Origin: Streptomyces sp. NBC_00289
Lineage (GTDB): Bacteria; Actinomycetota; Actinomycetes; Streptomycetales; Streptomycetaceae
Assembly: GCF_041435115.1 (NCBI RefSeq)
Contig: NZ_CP108046.1
Coordinates: 248,001-312,000 of the forward strand
Length of the DNA: 64,000 bases
Direction: 5' to 3'
Shown here one piece after another: positions 26,770 to 36,370 of the stretch. The translations under genes were made by a program, and so were the position numbers. The first letter of the stretch is position 1. Each line of letters starts with the position of its first letter. The notes beneath the pieces are model-generated. The model made no database searches and was not told the origin of the DNA. It saw only the letters and a program-made list of their open reading frames with translations.

Positions 26770-28501
26770 GGGAGCTGCCGAACAATAACTCCTCGATCTT
26801 GGTGAGGATCACGGGGGTGTGAGGTCGTGCCCGGCGATCTCGGCGAGCTGTTGGGCCGTGGTCATGGTGAGGGCGCCGGTCGAGACGGTGTGCCCGAGCG
26901 CGGCGAGAACGGGGGTGGTCTCCCGGAGGGTCGCGCCGATCCTGCTCTTGGGCAGGCCGGTTGCCTCGGCGAGCGGTGCCTGGTCCATGGACCAGCGCTT
27001 CTTGAGGAGGAAGACGATCAGCTGGTCGGCGACGGAGAGCCGTCTGCCGCCGGCGCCGGGGCCGCCGGCGGGGCGCTTTCCGGGCAGAAAGATCGGCGGG
27101 TGCTCGGTGCACCAGCTTGGTAGCGGGCGGTGAGCTCGTCGAAGGCGGCGGGCTCGAGTCCGGTGAGGCTGGGGTGCCGCAGCCAGGCAGGCAGCTTGTC
27201 ACCGGCCGGGAAACGCCCGAACTCGGCACCGGGCGGGGGTGGTTCAGGGGCGAGGGGTTCGGGGCGCAGGGTGTAGTTCCACGTGCCGTGCCAGTCGTGC
27301 GGCGTGAGGGGCAGGCGGTCCATGACACTGTCAGGGACGGTGCCCCCGGTGGGGTAAGTGCCAGGGTCGAAGTCGGCGTGGACGACAGTCCGTTGCGTGT
27401 GGTGGTCGCTCCGATGGTGCTGACGACGACTTCGTGGCTGGTCAGGGGCCTGCCGCGCCAGTTGATGCTGATCTGCGAGAACAGCCGGTGCTCTATTTTG
27501 TTCCACTTCGAAGTTCCCGGCAGAAAGTGACAGACCGTCACATCAACGCCCGTCTCATAGGCGAAGTCCGCGAGTTCCTTCTTCCAGGCGCGCACACGGT
27601 AGCCGTTGGAGCCTCCGGCGTCGGCGGTGACCAACAGGCGGGAAGCGTGCGGGTAGCGGCGTCGCCCCTCACCGTTCCACCAGCGGCGCAAGGTGGCCAC
27701 GGCGAAGGCGGAGGTGTCCCCGTCGCAGCCCACCGACACCCAGCCGGCGTCCGCGCCGATGTCGTAGATTCCGTAGGGCACCGCCTTCTGGGCGCCCTTC
27801 TCGGGAAAATCATGCGCGCGGACCTGCACCGGCTGCCCGGCGCGGTGCCATTCGCGTCCGATGACCGCGTAGCTGCCCAGCGTCTCCTTCTTCTTGGCGT
27901 CCACGCTGATGACCGGCTGCCCGTCGGCGAGGTATGCCGTGACCTGATCGTTGATGTAACGGAACTGGGCGTCCTGTCCGGGTGCCGGGCTCCCCCGGTG
28001 GTCCTCGAGGTGCCCTGCAGGGAGAACCCCTCCGCCTTCAGCAGTGAGGCCCACCGTGTCCGAGCCGACCCGGCGCCCCTGCCGAGTCAGCTCGGCCGCC
28101 AGATTCCGGGTGGACTTCACCGTCCACAGCAGCGGAGATTCCGGGTCGCCCCGCTGGTCCGGCTCGACCAGCGCCAGCAACGCGGGCACCAGCCCCGGAT
28201 CCACCTCCCGCAAGGACCTCCGCCCCGCGCCCGGCGCCCGGACCCGACCCGCAGACTCCTCCTTGTCCTCCAGCTCCCGCTTCCCGCGCGACACCGTGGA
28301 CTCAGCCACCCCGGCCGCCTGGGCCACCCTGCGAATCCCTCCATGGCCCAGAACACGGGCCGCCGCCGCACCCAGCGTCAGACGCTGCTGCCGCTCATCG
28401 AGATGTGGCAGCAACAGCCCGAACACATCCACCAGTTCTGCCTTCGTCCCCTCCGACACCACCGCATCCAGCCCATGAGGAGTTATTGTTCGGCAGCTCC
28501 C
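26770..28501 (-). mobile_element. ISAzo13-family element, right inverted copy
   Basis: About 1.73 kb with the same 25-bp ends as 12281-14019. The flanking bases AGCCCT and AGGGCT extend the inverted repeat, and there is no direct target duplication. With the left copy it bounds a 16-kb block. Confidence 0.82.
26811..28462 (-). pseudogene. ISAzo13-family transposase, multiple frame breaks
   Basis: Residue-for-residue the same broken reading frames as at 12327, including the scrambled stretch before GQDAQFRYINDQ and the later switches to HADFDPGTYPTGG and LIVFLLKKRWSMDQ. Identical lesions mean one copy derives from the other after inactivation. Confidence 0.82.
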
Positions 28502-28574
28502 AGGGCTTCGGCGTAGTCGCCGGGCGTCCGGTTCATGACGGTTCGCCTGGTTGATCGGTCAGGGAGAGCGGAAC
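28502..28574 (-). pseudogene. ISAs1-family right-end scrap
   Basis: Begins AGGGCTTCGGCG, like the ends at 31620 and 48169, and encodes the tail NRTPGDYAEAL. Only the last 20 or so codons of the transposase remain. Confidence 0.4.
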
Positions 28575-28714
28575 AGGCACGGCTTCCAAGATCATGGACT
28601 TCTCGACGCCCCGTGACCTGCCTGGAAGACCGTGCCTGCCGAAGCATCATCGCTGATCCCGTCTGCCCTTGACCAACTCCGCGAGCATCCAGGTGTCGGC
28701 GTACACGTGAACGT

Positions 28715-30448
28715 GGCCCTGGCAAGATTTTCGTGAAGCGGGGCTGTGCCACCGTGCGCCGGTGACGCTCCGTCACGGGTAGTGGGACCTTCGGCGAGTG
28801 TGATGATCTCGTACGAATTGTGTCGCCGCACCTGGATGCTGGTGCGGGGGAACGGGTGTGGTCGTCGGGTGGCGTGGTCCGTATCGCTGTCCGTACCTGC
28901 GAGTTGATGGTGGCGTGTCCGGATTGCCGGTGCGAGTCGGCGCGGGTGCACAGCCGGTATTCCCGCACGCTGGCCGATGTCGCCGGGGGCCGCCCGGTGC
29001 TGATCAGTTTGGCGGTGCGGCGGTTGTTTTGTGACAGTGTGGATTGCGGGCGGCGGACGTTTGCCGAGCAGGTGGAGGGGCTGACGGTGCGCTGTCAGCG
29101 TCGCAGTCCGCTGCTGCAGCATCTGGTCGAGATGGCCGGGGTGTTGCTCGCCGGCCGTGGCGGGGCCCGACTTCTGCGCATCTTGAGGACGCCGTTGTCG
29201 CGGACGAGTGTGCTGTTCCAGTTGATGCGCATGGGGCTTCCGGCGGTAGCGACACCGCGGGTGCTGGTTGTGGATGACTTTGCGTTGTACGCGGACGTCT
29301 ACGGCACGCTGCTGGTGAATGCCGACACGCGGCTGCCGATCGAGTTGTGGGCCGGGCGCGATGGCGAGCAGCTGGCCTCCTGGCTGCGAGCGCATCCCGG
29401 CGTCGAGGTGGTGTGCCGGGACGGTTCGCTGGTCTACCGGCAGGGCATCGCCCAGGGAGCCCCGGACGCGGTGCAGGTCAGCGACCGTTTTCACCTGTGG
29501 CAGGGGCTGTCGAAGCGGGTCTCGGACATCGCCGCGGCCCACCGCGGCTGCCTGGCCGCCGCAATACTTCAACCCGAACCGGCCCCACCGCCGTCGGACG
29601 AACCGTGCGAGGCGGGGCGATACTCCCGCCCTCCGTCACGCGAAGCGACTGTTCGAGACCGTCCAGGGGTACACCGGCACGGCCCGCAGTCTCAGTGCGA
29701 TAGCCCGCGAGCTCGGCTTGAACCGCCGCACCGTGGCCAAGTACGCACGCGCTGCCTGTTGGCAGGAGTGCGTACGGCGCACTCCGCCCCGCCGACCCAC
29801 GAGCCTCGACCCGTATCTGGAGTATCTGAGGCAGCGGTGGGAGGAAGGCGAGCACACCGCGACCGTGCTGCACCAGGAGATTGCCGCCAAGGGCTACGGC
29901 GGCCATGACCAGCAGGTCAAGATGGCCATCGCGCCGCTACGCCGCGGTCTGCCGATCGACACACCGCGCGAGCGGCCACCTTCGCCCCGCCAGGTCGCCC
30001 GGTGGATCACCACCACACCGCCGAAGCGCGGCCTGCACCCCACCGAGGCACTCCGTCGGCTGCTTGAACACTGCCCGGAGCTCGACCAAACCCACACCGG
30101 TAAGGCAGTTCGCGGCCATGCTCGATGCCCGCGACGCCGCCCCGCTGCCGGCCTGGCTCGACCAACTCGCGGCCTCTGGCCTGCCCGCCTTGGCGAGCCT
30201 GGCCAACGCCATCCGCGAAGACCAGCCGGCAGTCGTACAGGGGATCACCACCCCGTTCAACTCCGGCATCAACGAAGGCCGCATCACGGACCTGAAACTC
30301 CAGAAACGGATCATGGCCGGCCGCGCCGGCATTCCGCTCCTACGCCACCGCGTCGTCCTCATGGCCCACCTCCGACGCCACTACCCGTGACGGAGCGTCA
30401 CCGGCGCACGGTGGCACAGCCCCGCTTCACGAAAATCTTGCCAGGGCC
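28715..30448 (+). mobile_element. ISL3-family element 1 with 71-bp perfect terminal repeats
   Basis: 1734 bp. Positions 28715-28785 and 30378-30448 are exact reverse complements (71 of 71 by my reading), far longer than the usual 15-39 bp ISL3 ends. Each arm contains a small palindrome GTGACG-CTC-CGTCAC. The right arm overlaps the last codons of the transposase. No 8-bp duplication is visible. Confidence 0.82.
28820..30390 (+). pseudogene. ISL3-family transposase, two frame breaks
   Basis: Frame 1 holds the zinc-ribbon start (CELMVACPDCRCESARVHS, CDSVDCGRRTFAEQ) and the first catalytic region PRVLVVDDFALYADVYGTL then EVVCRDGSLVYRQGIAQGA and FHLWQGLSKRV. A shift near 29620 moves to RHAKRLFETVQGYTGTARS and the inserted HTH domain. 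A shift near 30090 moves to VRQFAAMLDARDAAPLPAW and the end FNSGINEGRITDLKLQKRI. All catalytic blocks survive, so only indels separate it from function. Confidence 0.8.
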
Positions 30449-31635
30449 ACTTCAACTCGTACCCAGACACCAGGACTCGCGCCGGAAGAAGTGCCCGGAC
30501 TGCTGGGCCGCCTCGCCCAGGTGCCCGATCCGCGTGATCCCCGTGGAGTGCGCCACTGTCTGGTCGGCGTCCTTGCCCTGGCCGCCTGCGCGGTACTGGC
30601 GGGGGCGACGTCGCTGCTGGCGGTCGGCGAATGGATCACCGACGCTCCCCCCACGTGCTGGAACACGGCGGCGTGCGACTCGACCCCCTTTCCCCCAAAC
30701 GGGCCCTGCCTGCGGAAACGACAGTCCGACGACTGCTGGCCCGGATCGACGGCGACGCATTGGACCCGGCGGTCGGCCGCTGGCTGTCCGACCGCCGCAA
30801 CCAAACCCAGGGCCGGCCGAGCGGCTTGGCGGTCGACGGCAAAAGCCTTCGCGGAGCGGCCAGGGCCAACGGCCGCAGGATCCACCTGCTCGCAGCCCTG
30901 GACCACACCACCGGCCTGGTCCTGGCCCAGCTGGACGTCGGTGAGAAGACGAACGAGATCACCTGCTTCCAGCCGTTGCTGGAGACCATCACAGACCTGG
31001 CCGGGGTGGTCGTCACCAGTGACGCCATGCACACCAACGCGAGCACGCCGACTACCTCCTCGGCCGCGAAGCCCACTACATCGTGATCGTCAAAGGCAAC
31101 CAGAAGAAGCTCCGCAAGCAGCTCAGATCCCTTCCGTGGACAGAGATCCCGCTGCAGGGCCGTGTGAAGGGCATCGGCCACGGCCGCTCGGAGATCCGAC
31201 GGATCAAGGTGGTCACGGTCAACGGCCTGCTCTTCCCCGGAGCCCGCCAGGCCGCCCAGATCAAGCGTCGCCGCACCGACCGCAAGACCGGCAAGACCAC
31301 CATCAAGACCGTCTACGCCGTCACCAGCCTCACCGCTGAGCAGGCCGGCCCCGCCCAGCTGGCGGCCCTGATCCGTGATCACTGGCAGATCGAAGCCCTG
31401 CACCACGTCAGAGACACCACGTTCGCCGAAGACGCCTCACCACTGCGAACCGGCAACGCGCCCCGGGCGATGGCCACTTGGCGCAACCTCGCCATCGGCA
31501 CCCTGCGGCTGGCCGGCGCGACCAACATCGCAGCAGCTCTGCGACACAACGCCCGCAACGCGGACCGCCCGCTCGCCCTGCTCGACCTCAAGTGATCACG
31601 AAACGGACACCCACCTACTTCGCCGAAGCCCTGCG

Positions 31636-32367
31636 GGGCGGGGTCGTTGGGTTGGCAGGTTACAACCGGGTTGGATGCGGAGCAATTGACCGAGCTCTGG
31701 CTCGGGTGCATACGGCGCTTGGCGGCAGCGGGCGGGTCTCGCGGGGACGGCCGTCCGTGCTGGGGCTGTACTGGTCAGTGGTGATGGTGCCGTTCCTGCT
31801 GCGGCAGAACCCAGTCCAGCAGGCGGCGGCCGAGCTGTTCGGCTGCAGCCAGTCCACCGTCTCACGTCGGCTCGATCTGCTCGGGCCGCTGCTGGAGCAG
31901 GTCCTTGCCGAGTTCGTCCCCGACCCGGCGGAGGCGAGCACGGGGAAGGTGGTGCTGGTCGACGGCACGCTGGTTACCACCTGGGACTGGGCGGGCCGGG
32001 GCACCGAGCTGTTCAGCGGCAAGCATTGCGACACCGGGTTCAACCTGCAGATCGCCGCCACTTTGGACGGCGGCCTGCTCGCGGTCTCCGCCCCCGTTCC
32101 GGGGTCCTGGCACGACATCCGCGCCTGGCGGGAATCAGGCTTCCCCGGTCTGTTCGCCGACCGCGAGACGATGGGTGACCTCGGCTATATCGGCACCAGA
32201 GTCCATCAGCACCCTGCGCGCCGCCGTCGAACGAGCGATCGCACACCTGAAGGACTGGAAGATCCTCGCCACCCGCTACCGCGGCCCACTCGACACCCTC
32301 CCGAGCATCGTCCGCACCATCACCGCACTCGCGTTCTTCCGAACCTCCTGGTGAGGCTTATGAATAA
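31636..32367 (+). pseudogene. D-type IS5-like transposase, internally deleted
   Basis: The most complete D copy. Frame from about 31690: GRPSVLGLYWSVVMVPFLL, AAAELFGCSQSTVSRRLDL (helix-turn-helix), VLVDGTLVTTWDWAGRGTE and HCDTGFNLQIAATLDGGLL then DIRAWRESGFPGLFADRE. About 57 bp are missing after DLGYIGT relative to the copy at 21.2 kb; the tail STLRAAVERAIAHLKDWKI is in another frame. The left end is truncated by the ISAs1 end; the right end is GAATAACCCTCC at 32367. Confidence 0.72.
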
Positions 32368-32397
32368 CCCTCCCCGTCAGCTTGCTGACGGGGAGGG
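32368..32397. terminator. Strong stem-loop
   Basis: CCCTCCCCGTCAG, loop CTTG, CTGACGGGGAGGG: 13 bp without mismatch and a 4-nt loop. No T-run follows on either strand, so it is a transcription terminator of the GC-only kind common in Streptomyces or an element-end structure. Confidence 0.5.
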
Positions 32398-32525
32398 TGT
32401 GTCTGTGTGGTGGGGTCTTTTCGGGGCTGGGGCAGGCTGAGGGCCCGGCTTTCGCGTCGGGTGGGCGCCGGGTTCCACTTCGCCGGTGTGGTGGTGATGG
32501 TTGTCGGGATGGTCGAAGTGGCTGG

Positions 32526-33465
32526 TCAGCCGGGGTTCGGGAGGATATGGAGCCTGTCGTCGCGTGGGTGATGACGTCGGTCCAGGGCCATCGGGCGGTG
32601 AAGCGGAGCCAGTGGCGGCGCCCAGTGTGCACGAGCTGTGCGGCGGCGGAGAACAGGCGCAGGCGGAGCTTCTTGGGTTCCCAGCGGCGGGTGGCGCCGG
32701 TCAGGGCAAGCATCGGCATCCAGGCCAGGAGGTCGAGTGCGAGGGAGACGATCTCCAGCCAGATCTGGTTTTGTGAGGTTCCCCCGGCGTGCGGGGGCAG
32801 GTTGCGCAGGCCGGTGTCGCGGGAGTTTGGGATGCGGTCCTCGCAGCGGGCCCGTCTGCGGTGACGCAGTTCGAGGTCGGCGAGCTGGCCGCGTTGGGTG
32901 TTGGTGGCGAAGCAGGTCAGCCGCAGTCCGTCGAGGTCGGTGAAGCGCAACTGGGCGCCAGGGTGCGGGCGTTCCCTGCGGACTGTCAGCCGCATCCCGT
33001 TGGGCCGGGAGGAGAGGTCGGGTTATGTCGGTGATCTCTGCTACCCAGGCGCCGGGCCGCTCGGTGCCACCGGCGTCGTAGGCCGGTGTCCACGCCTTCT
33101 TCGCGATCTTCAGGACGGCTGGTGGATGGTGTCGGTGATGGTTATTCCGACGGAATACGACAGCCAAGGCCTGGCTTGGTGAGCCAGTCGAGGAAGGCGT
33201 GCGTGCCGCCGGCGGAGTCGGTGCGGATCAGCGTCTGCCGTCCCCGCCGCAGGTGTCTGGGCAGCTGGGCCAGGGCGAGCTGGGTGGTGGTGATGTGATC
33301 GCTCGCGGTGTTGGAGCCTGCGTTGCCGGGCCGTAGCAAGGCGGCCACCGGCTCCCCGGACCCGGCCTGACCGTGGTCGACGAACGCGACGAGCGGGTGG
33401 TGGCCGAAGGTCTTCTTCCAGGTCGCAGTGGCGTCCTGACCCGGACATGAAGATCGCGCCCTCAA
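32526..33465 (-). pseudogene. IS1380-family transposase, N-terminally truncated and frame broken
   Basis: From 33465: TWKKTFGHHPLVAFVDHGQ, LLRPGNAGSNTASDHITTT and LIRTDSAGGTHAFLDWL. Breaks between 33140 and 33000 interrupt the middle, then RRERPHPGAQLRFTDLDGL and LALDLLAWMPMLALTG lead to the end RLHILPNPG at 32526. The first 150 residues or so are missing. A distinct subgroup from 2687. Confidence 0.78.
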
Positions 33466-33602
33466 CCAGCTAGAGCACTATCCGATGAGCCGATTTTTTC
33501 GGTTTTGGGTATGGACTGCTCAGGGAGCCTGCGCGCCACGGGAGTGTGCTGGAAGTACCAGAAAAAGCATTCCGGCCCCCTTCCGGACAGGCAGTGATCT
33601 TG

Positions 33603-34079
33603 ATGACGACCACCACGACCTCCCACAGCCGGCAACAGCGCCCCGCGCCGCACGCCGCCGCGGCCGGTGCGCGCGTGTTCAGCCTGCCACTGGAACACGG
33701 ACCGCTCGCACCGGCCACCGCCCGCCGTGCCGCCCGCCCCATCCTGGCCTCCTGGGGACTGGACGAAGACCAGCTCTACGACGCCCTGCTGGTCATCTCC
33801 GAACTGGTCACCAACGCCGTCACCCACGCCCTACCCCCCGTCGCCCTGCACCTGCACACCACCACCAACGGCCCAGGCCGCGTCCAAGTCCACGTCAGCG
33901 ACGGCGGCCCCCACACCGCCTCCCCCACCACCAGCTGGGCCACCACCCGCCCCACAGACGAACACGGCCGCGGCACCACCATCATCACCACCCTCGCCCA
34001 CCACACCGGCACCACCCCCGCCCCCGACAACGACACCGACGGCCTCATCAACCACTGGGCCGACCTCGGCGCCGCCTGA
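33603..34079 (+). CDS. RsbW-like ATP-binding protein (anti-sigma/serine kinase fold)
   Basis: 158 residues. HATPase_c_2 domain with the N box in DALLVISELVTNAVTHALP, the G1 box in VQVHVSDGGPHTASPT and the G2 box in EHGRGTTIITTLAHHT. This family either phosphorylates anti-anti-sigma factors or binds sigma factors; Streptomyces has dozens of orphans like this. The start at 33603 has weak ribosome binding; an in-frame ATG at 33546 would add 19 residues. No sigma or antagonist gene is adjacent. Intact. Confidence 0.82.
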   Translation: MTTTTTSHSRQQRPAPHAAAAGARVFSLPLEHGPLAPATARRAARPILASWGLDEDQLYDALLVISELVTNAVTHALPPVALHLHTTTNGPGRVQVHVSDGGPHTASPTTSWATTRPTDEHGRGTTIITTLAHHTGTTPAPDNDTDGLINHWADLGAA

Positions 34080-34410
34080 TCAACGTCTCGTCTGCCTCTG
34101 TCTCACATTCGGTGGTGACGGTAAGTCATGACGGCGATGGACAGGCCATCGGCCACGAACCCGCCAGATCGTGCCTCGCAGCCGATCTTCTCTGAGATCC
34201 CGCACTTGGTGTCTAGTCGTGACAGTTCGACGCGACAAGGCTGGCGCCCCGGCGGGATACCGGCCGCTTCGAAACATCGTAGTCAGAGCGCCAGCCGTAC
34301 TCTCCTACCATGGCCCGGGACCGTCCGCGGTTGCGAAGCTCCACCGGAGCCCAGAGAGCCCGGTAAATGCCGGGGCGGCTGATCAAAGTGGCGAAATTTT
34401 GAGGAGAATT
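34080..34410. other. Non-coding gap ahead of the aryl-AMP ligase
   Basis: No gene seen. It should contain the promoter of the ligase gene; no clear iron-box-like palindrome was found. It ends with GAGGAGAATT directly before the start codon, a strong ribosome binding site. Confidence 0.4.
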
Positions 34411-36045
34411 ATGATGCTTGATGGGTGTGTTCCCTGGCCGGCAGAGTTTGCCGACCGGTATCGCAGCAGGGGCTACTGGGCCGGTATTGCCCTAGGTGAG
34501 CTGCCCGCCATGTGGGCCCGGCGCTTTGGTGACTGCATCGCCGTGGTCGCCGGTGACAGACGCTGGAGTTACGCCGCGTTGGAAGAGCGCATCAACCGGA
34601 TGGCTACTGGGCTGCAGCGTCTTGGCATCGGGCCGGGCGACAGGGTGGTGTTGCAGCTTCCGAATGTGGCGGAGTTCGTGGAGATATTCTTCGCATTGTT
34701 CAAGCTCCGGGCCATTCCCGTCGTTGTGCTGCCTGCATACCGCCGCAGTGAGGTGACGTACGTCTGTCAGCACACTGAGGCGGTCGCCTACATCGTTCCC
34801 GATCGGCACGCCGGTTTCGACTTCCCGACCTTGGCCTCTGAGGTCCAGAGCAGCGTGCCCTCGCTGAAGCATGTGATCGTCGTTGGCGAGTCGAAAGGGC
34901 GGCTGTCGGCCGACGAGGTGCGGGCCGAACCGGGCGAAGCGGAGACTAGGTGGCAGGTCGCCGACCCGGGCGATGTCGCAGTGCTACATCTGTCCGGCGG
35001 CACTACTGGGACTCCGAAGCTGATCCCCCGCACCCACGACGACTACCTATACGGGGCGCGGGCCGGCGCGGAGCTGTGCGGCTTTACCCATTCCACCGTC
35101 TACCTGTGCTCGCTGCCAGTGGCGCACCAGTTCTCGCTCAGTGCGCCCGGGGTGCTCGGCACCTTCCTCAACGGCGGACGCGTCGTTCTGTCCCCCAACT
35201 CGGCGCCCGATACCACCTTTCCCTTGATCGAGCAGGAACGCGCCACGGTCGCAGCGCTGGTTCCCCCACTGGTCGAGGCGTGGCTCAGCGCCGCCGCCCA
35301 AGCGTCGGCGGATCTGTCCAGCCTGGAGGTGCTGCAGGTAGGCGGTGCCAAACTCAAGCCGGACCTCGCCCAAAGGGTGCGGCCAGGGCTCGACGCCCGG
35401 CTCCAGCAGGTGTTCGGGATGACCGAGGGGCTGCTCAACTTCACCCGTCTCGACGACCCAGACGACCTCCTGTTCACCACCCAGGGCCAGCCCCTGTCAC
35501 CCGACGACGAGATCCGCGTCGTCGACGACGATGACCACGACGTACTACCCGGCGAGCCGGGCAACCTCCTCGTGCGCGGCCCCAACACCATCCGCGGCTA
35601 CTACCGCGCACCCAACCACAACAAGGCGGCTTTCACACCTGAAGGCTTTTACCGCACCGGTGACGTCGTCCAGCAGATACCCACCGGGCATCTCGTCGTC
35701 GTCGGCCGGGCCAAGGACCAAATCAACCGGGGCGGCGAAAAGATCGCCGCTGAAGAGATCGAATACCATCTCCTCGCCCACCCCGGAGTCGCCGAAGCCG
35801 CCGTGGTCGCCATGCCCGATGCCTTCCTCGGCGAACGCGTCTGCGCCTACATCGTGCCCAGCGACTGCCCAGCCGCTCCCGGTCAACTGGTCAACTTCGT
35901 CCGCAGCCGTGGTCTGGCCGAGTACAAGCTCCCAGACCGGATCGAGAGCATCGACGCACTGCCCCGGACCGCCGTCGGGAAGATCAGCAAACAGAAACTG
36001 CGCGACCGTATCACCCTCGCCCTCACCGGATACGGAGCCAACTGA
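34411..36045 (+). CDS. Aryl-acid AMP ligase (DhbE/EntE-like stand-alone adenylation enzyme)
   Basis: 544 residues. Activates an aromatic acid as the acyl-adenylate and loads it on an aryl carrier protein to start a siderophore or aryl-capped peptide. Adenylation motifs are in order: LHLSGGTTGTPKLIPRTHD (about 190-208), VFGMTEGLLNF (about 334), FYRTGD (about 414), GRAKDQINRGGEKIAAEE (about 432) and TAVGKISKQKLRD (about 518). Compared from memory with DhbE, the pocket reads Gln for Asn235, Phe for Tyr236, Ala for Ser240, Ala308 kept, Val329 kept, Leu for Val337. This is closer to salicylate-type than dihydroxybenzoate-type pockets but with two unusual residues. GAGGAG precedes the start. Its carrier gene follows with overlap but is broken. 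Intact itself. Confidence 0.88.
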   Translation: MMLDGCVPWPAEFADRYRSRGYWAGIALGELPAMWARRFGDCIAVVAGDRRWSYAALEERINRMATGLQRLGIGPGDRVVLQLPNVAEFVEIFFALFKLRAIPVVVLPAYRRSEVTYVCQHTEAVAYIVPDRHAGFDFPTLASEVQSSVPSLKHVIVVGESKGRLSADEVRAEPGEAETRWQVADPGDVAVLHLSGGTTGTPKLIPRTHDDYLYGARAGAELCGFTHSTVYLCSLPVAHQFSLSAPGVLGTFLNGGRVVLSPNSAPDTTFPLIEQERATVAALVPPLVEAWLSAAAQASADLSSLEVLQVGGAKLKPDLAQRVRPGLDARLQQVFGMTEGLLNFTRLDDPDDLLFTTQGQPLSPDDEIRVVDDDDHDVLPGEPGNLLVRGPNTIRGYYRAPNHNKAAFTPEGFYRTGDVVQQIPTGHLVVVGRAKDQINRGGEKIAAEEIEYHLLAHPGVAEAAVVAMPDAFLGERVCAYIVPSDCPAAPGQLVNFVRSRGLAEYKLPDRIESIDALPRTAVGKISKQKLRDRITLALTGYGAN

Positions 36046-36200
36046 TGAACACCCACAAACTCAAGCCTGCCCAGGTACGCTCCGATATCGCCGCTCTGCT
36101 GGGCGTACCCGAAAAAATCGAACGCTGGCGTTGCGCCGGAGTCCACGTCAGCTTCGCCGCGCTCATTGCCGGTAGCGCAGGCGTGTTTCGTGGGACGTGA
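36045..36200 (+). pseudogene. Aryl carrier protein gene with phosphopantetheine region deleted
   Basis: The start overlaps the ligase stop (TGATG). The 51-residue product begins MNTHKLKPAQVRSDIAALLG and then VPEKI, the first helix of an aryl carrier protein, and jumps straight to ERWRCAGVHVSFAALIA, the last helix. The block of roughly 25 residues that should hold the DSxR/DSL motif with the phosphopantetheinylated Ser is missing without a frame change. The C-terminal end is replaced after about 36174 by IS-derived sequence. It cannot be primed, so the pathway is dead unless another carrier exists. Confidence 0.7.
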
Positions 36201-36252
36201 GGTAGCCCCAGTGAGTCTTTGTCAGTAATGGGTCACGACGGTGTGTGATCGT

Positions 36253-36370
36253 TCAGATGGTGCGGTCGTGTTCGATCTGGAGCAGGACGAGGGCTGCGGC
36301 GGCGATCTTCGTGATGCGGCTGGGGTCGAGGCTGACTCTGCGCAGGGCTTTGAAGGTGATCTTGACCCTG
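36253..36370 (-). pseudogene. Transposase C-terminal scrap
   Basis: Reads FKALRRVSLDPSRITKIAA then LVLLQIEHDRTI to a stop at 36253, the style of an IS5-like transposase tail. The family is not certain. The junction with the carrier-protein remnant is near 36175. Confidence 0.4.

Larger units (their letters stand above)
28575..31635 (+). pseudogene. ISAs1-family copy 3, split by ISL3 and frame broken
   Basis: Left part 28575-28714: a hairpin end (GGCACGG..CTTCC with GGAAGACCGTGCC) and the N-terminal codons LIPSALDQLREHPG. After the ISL3 element, 30449-31593 continues [56 protein letters not shown] (after a shift) and [15 protein letters not shown] one-base loss near 31040 moves the frame to [19 protein letters not shown] and [18 protein letters not shown], ending at 31595. 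The copy at 48.2 kb carries the same one-base loss. Confidence 0.8.

Noticed and set aside
12281..28501. A classical composite transposon
   Set aside because: No target duplication at the outer ends and both transposases are broken; kept only as a structural observation.
32899..33182. A separate gene on the + strand opposite the IS1380 relic
   Set aside because: Reads as the complement of recognisable IS1380 blocks with frame breaks.
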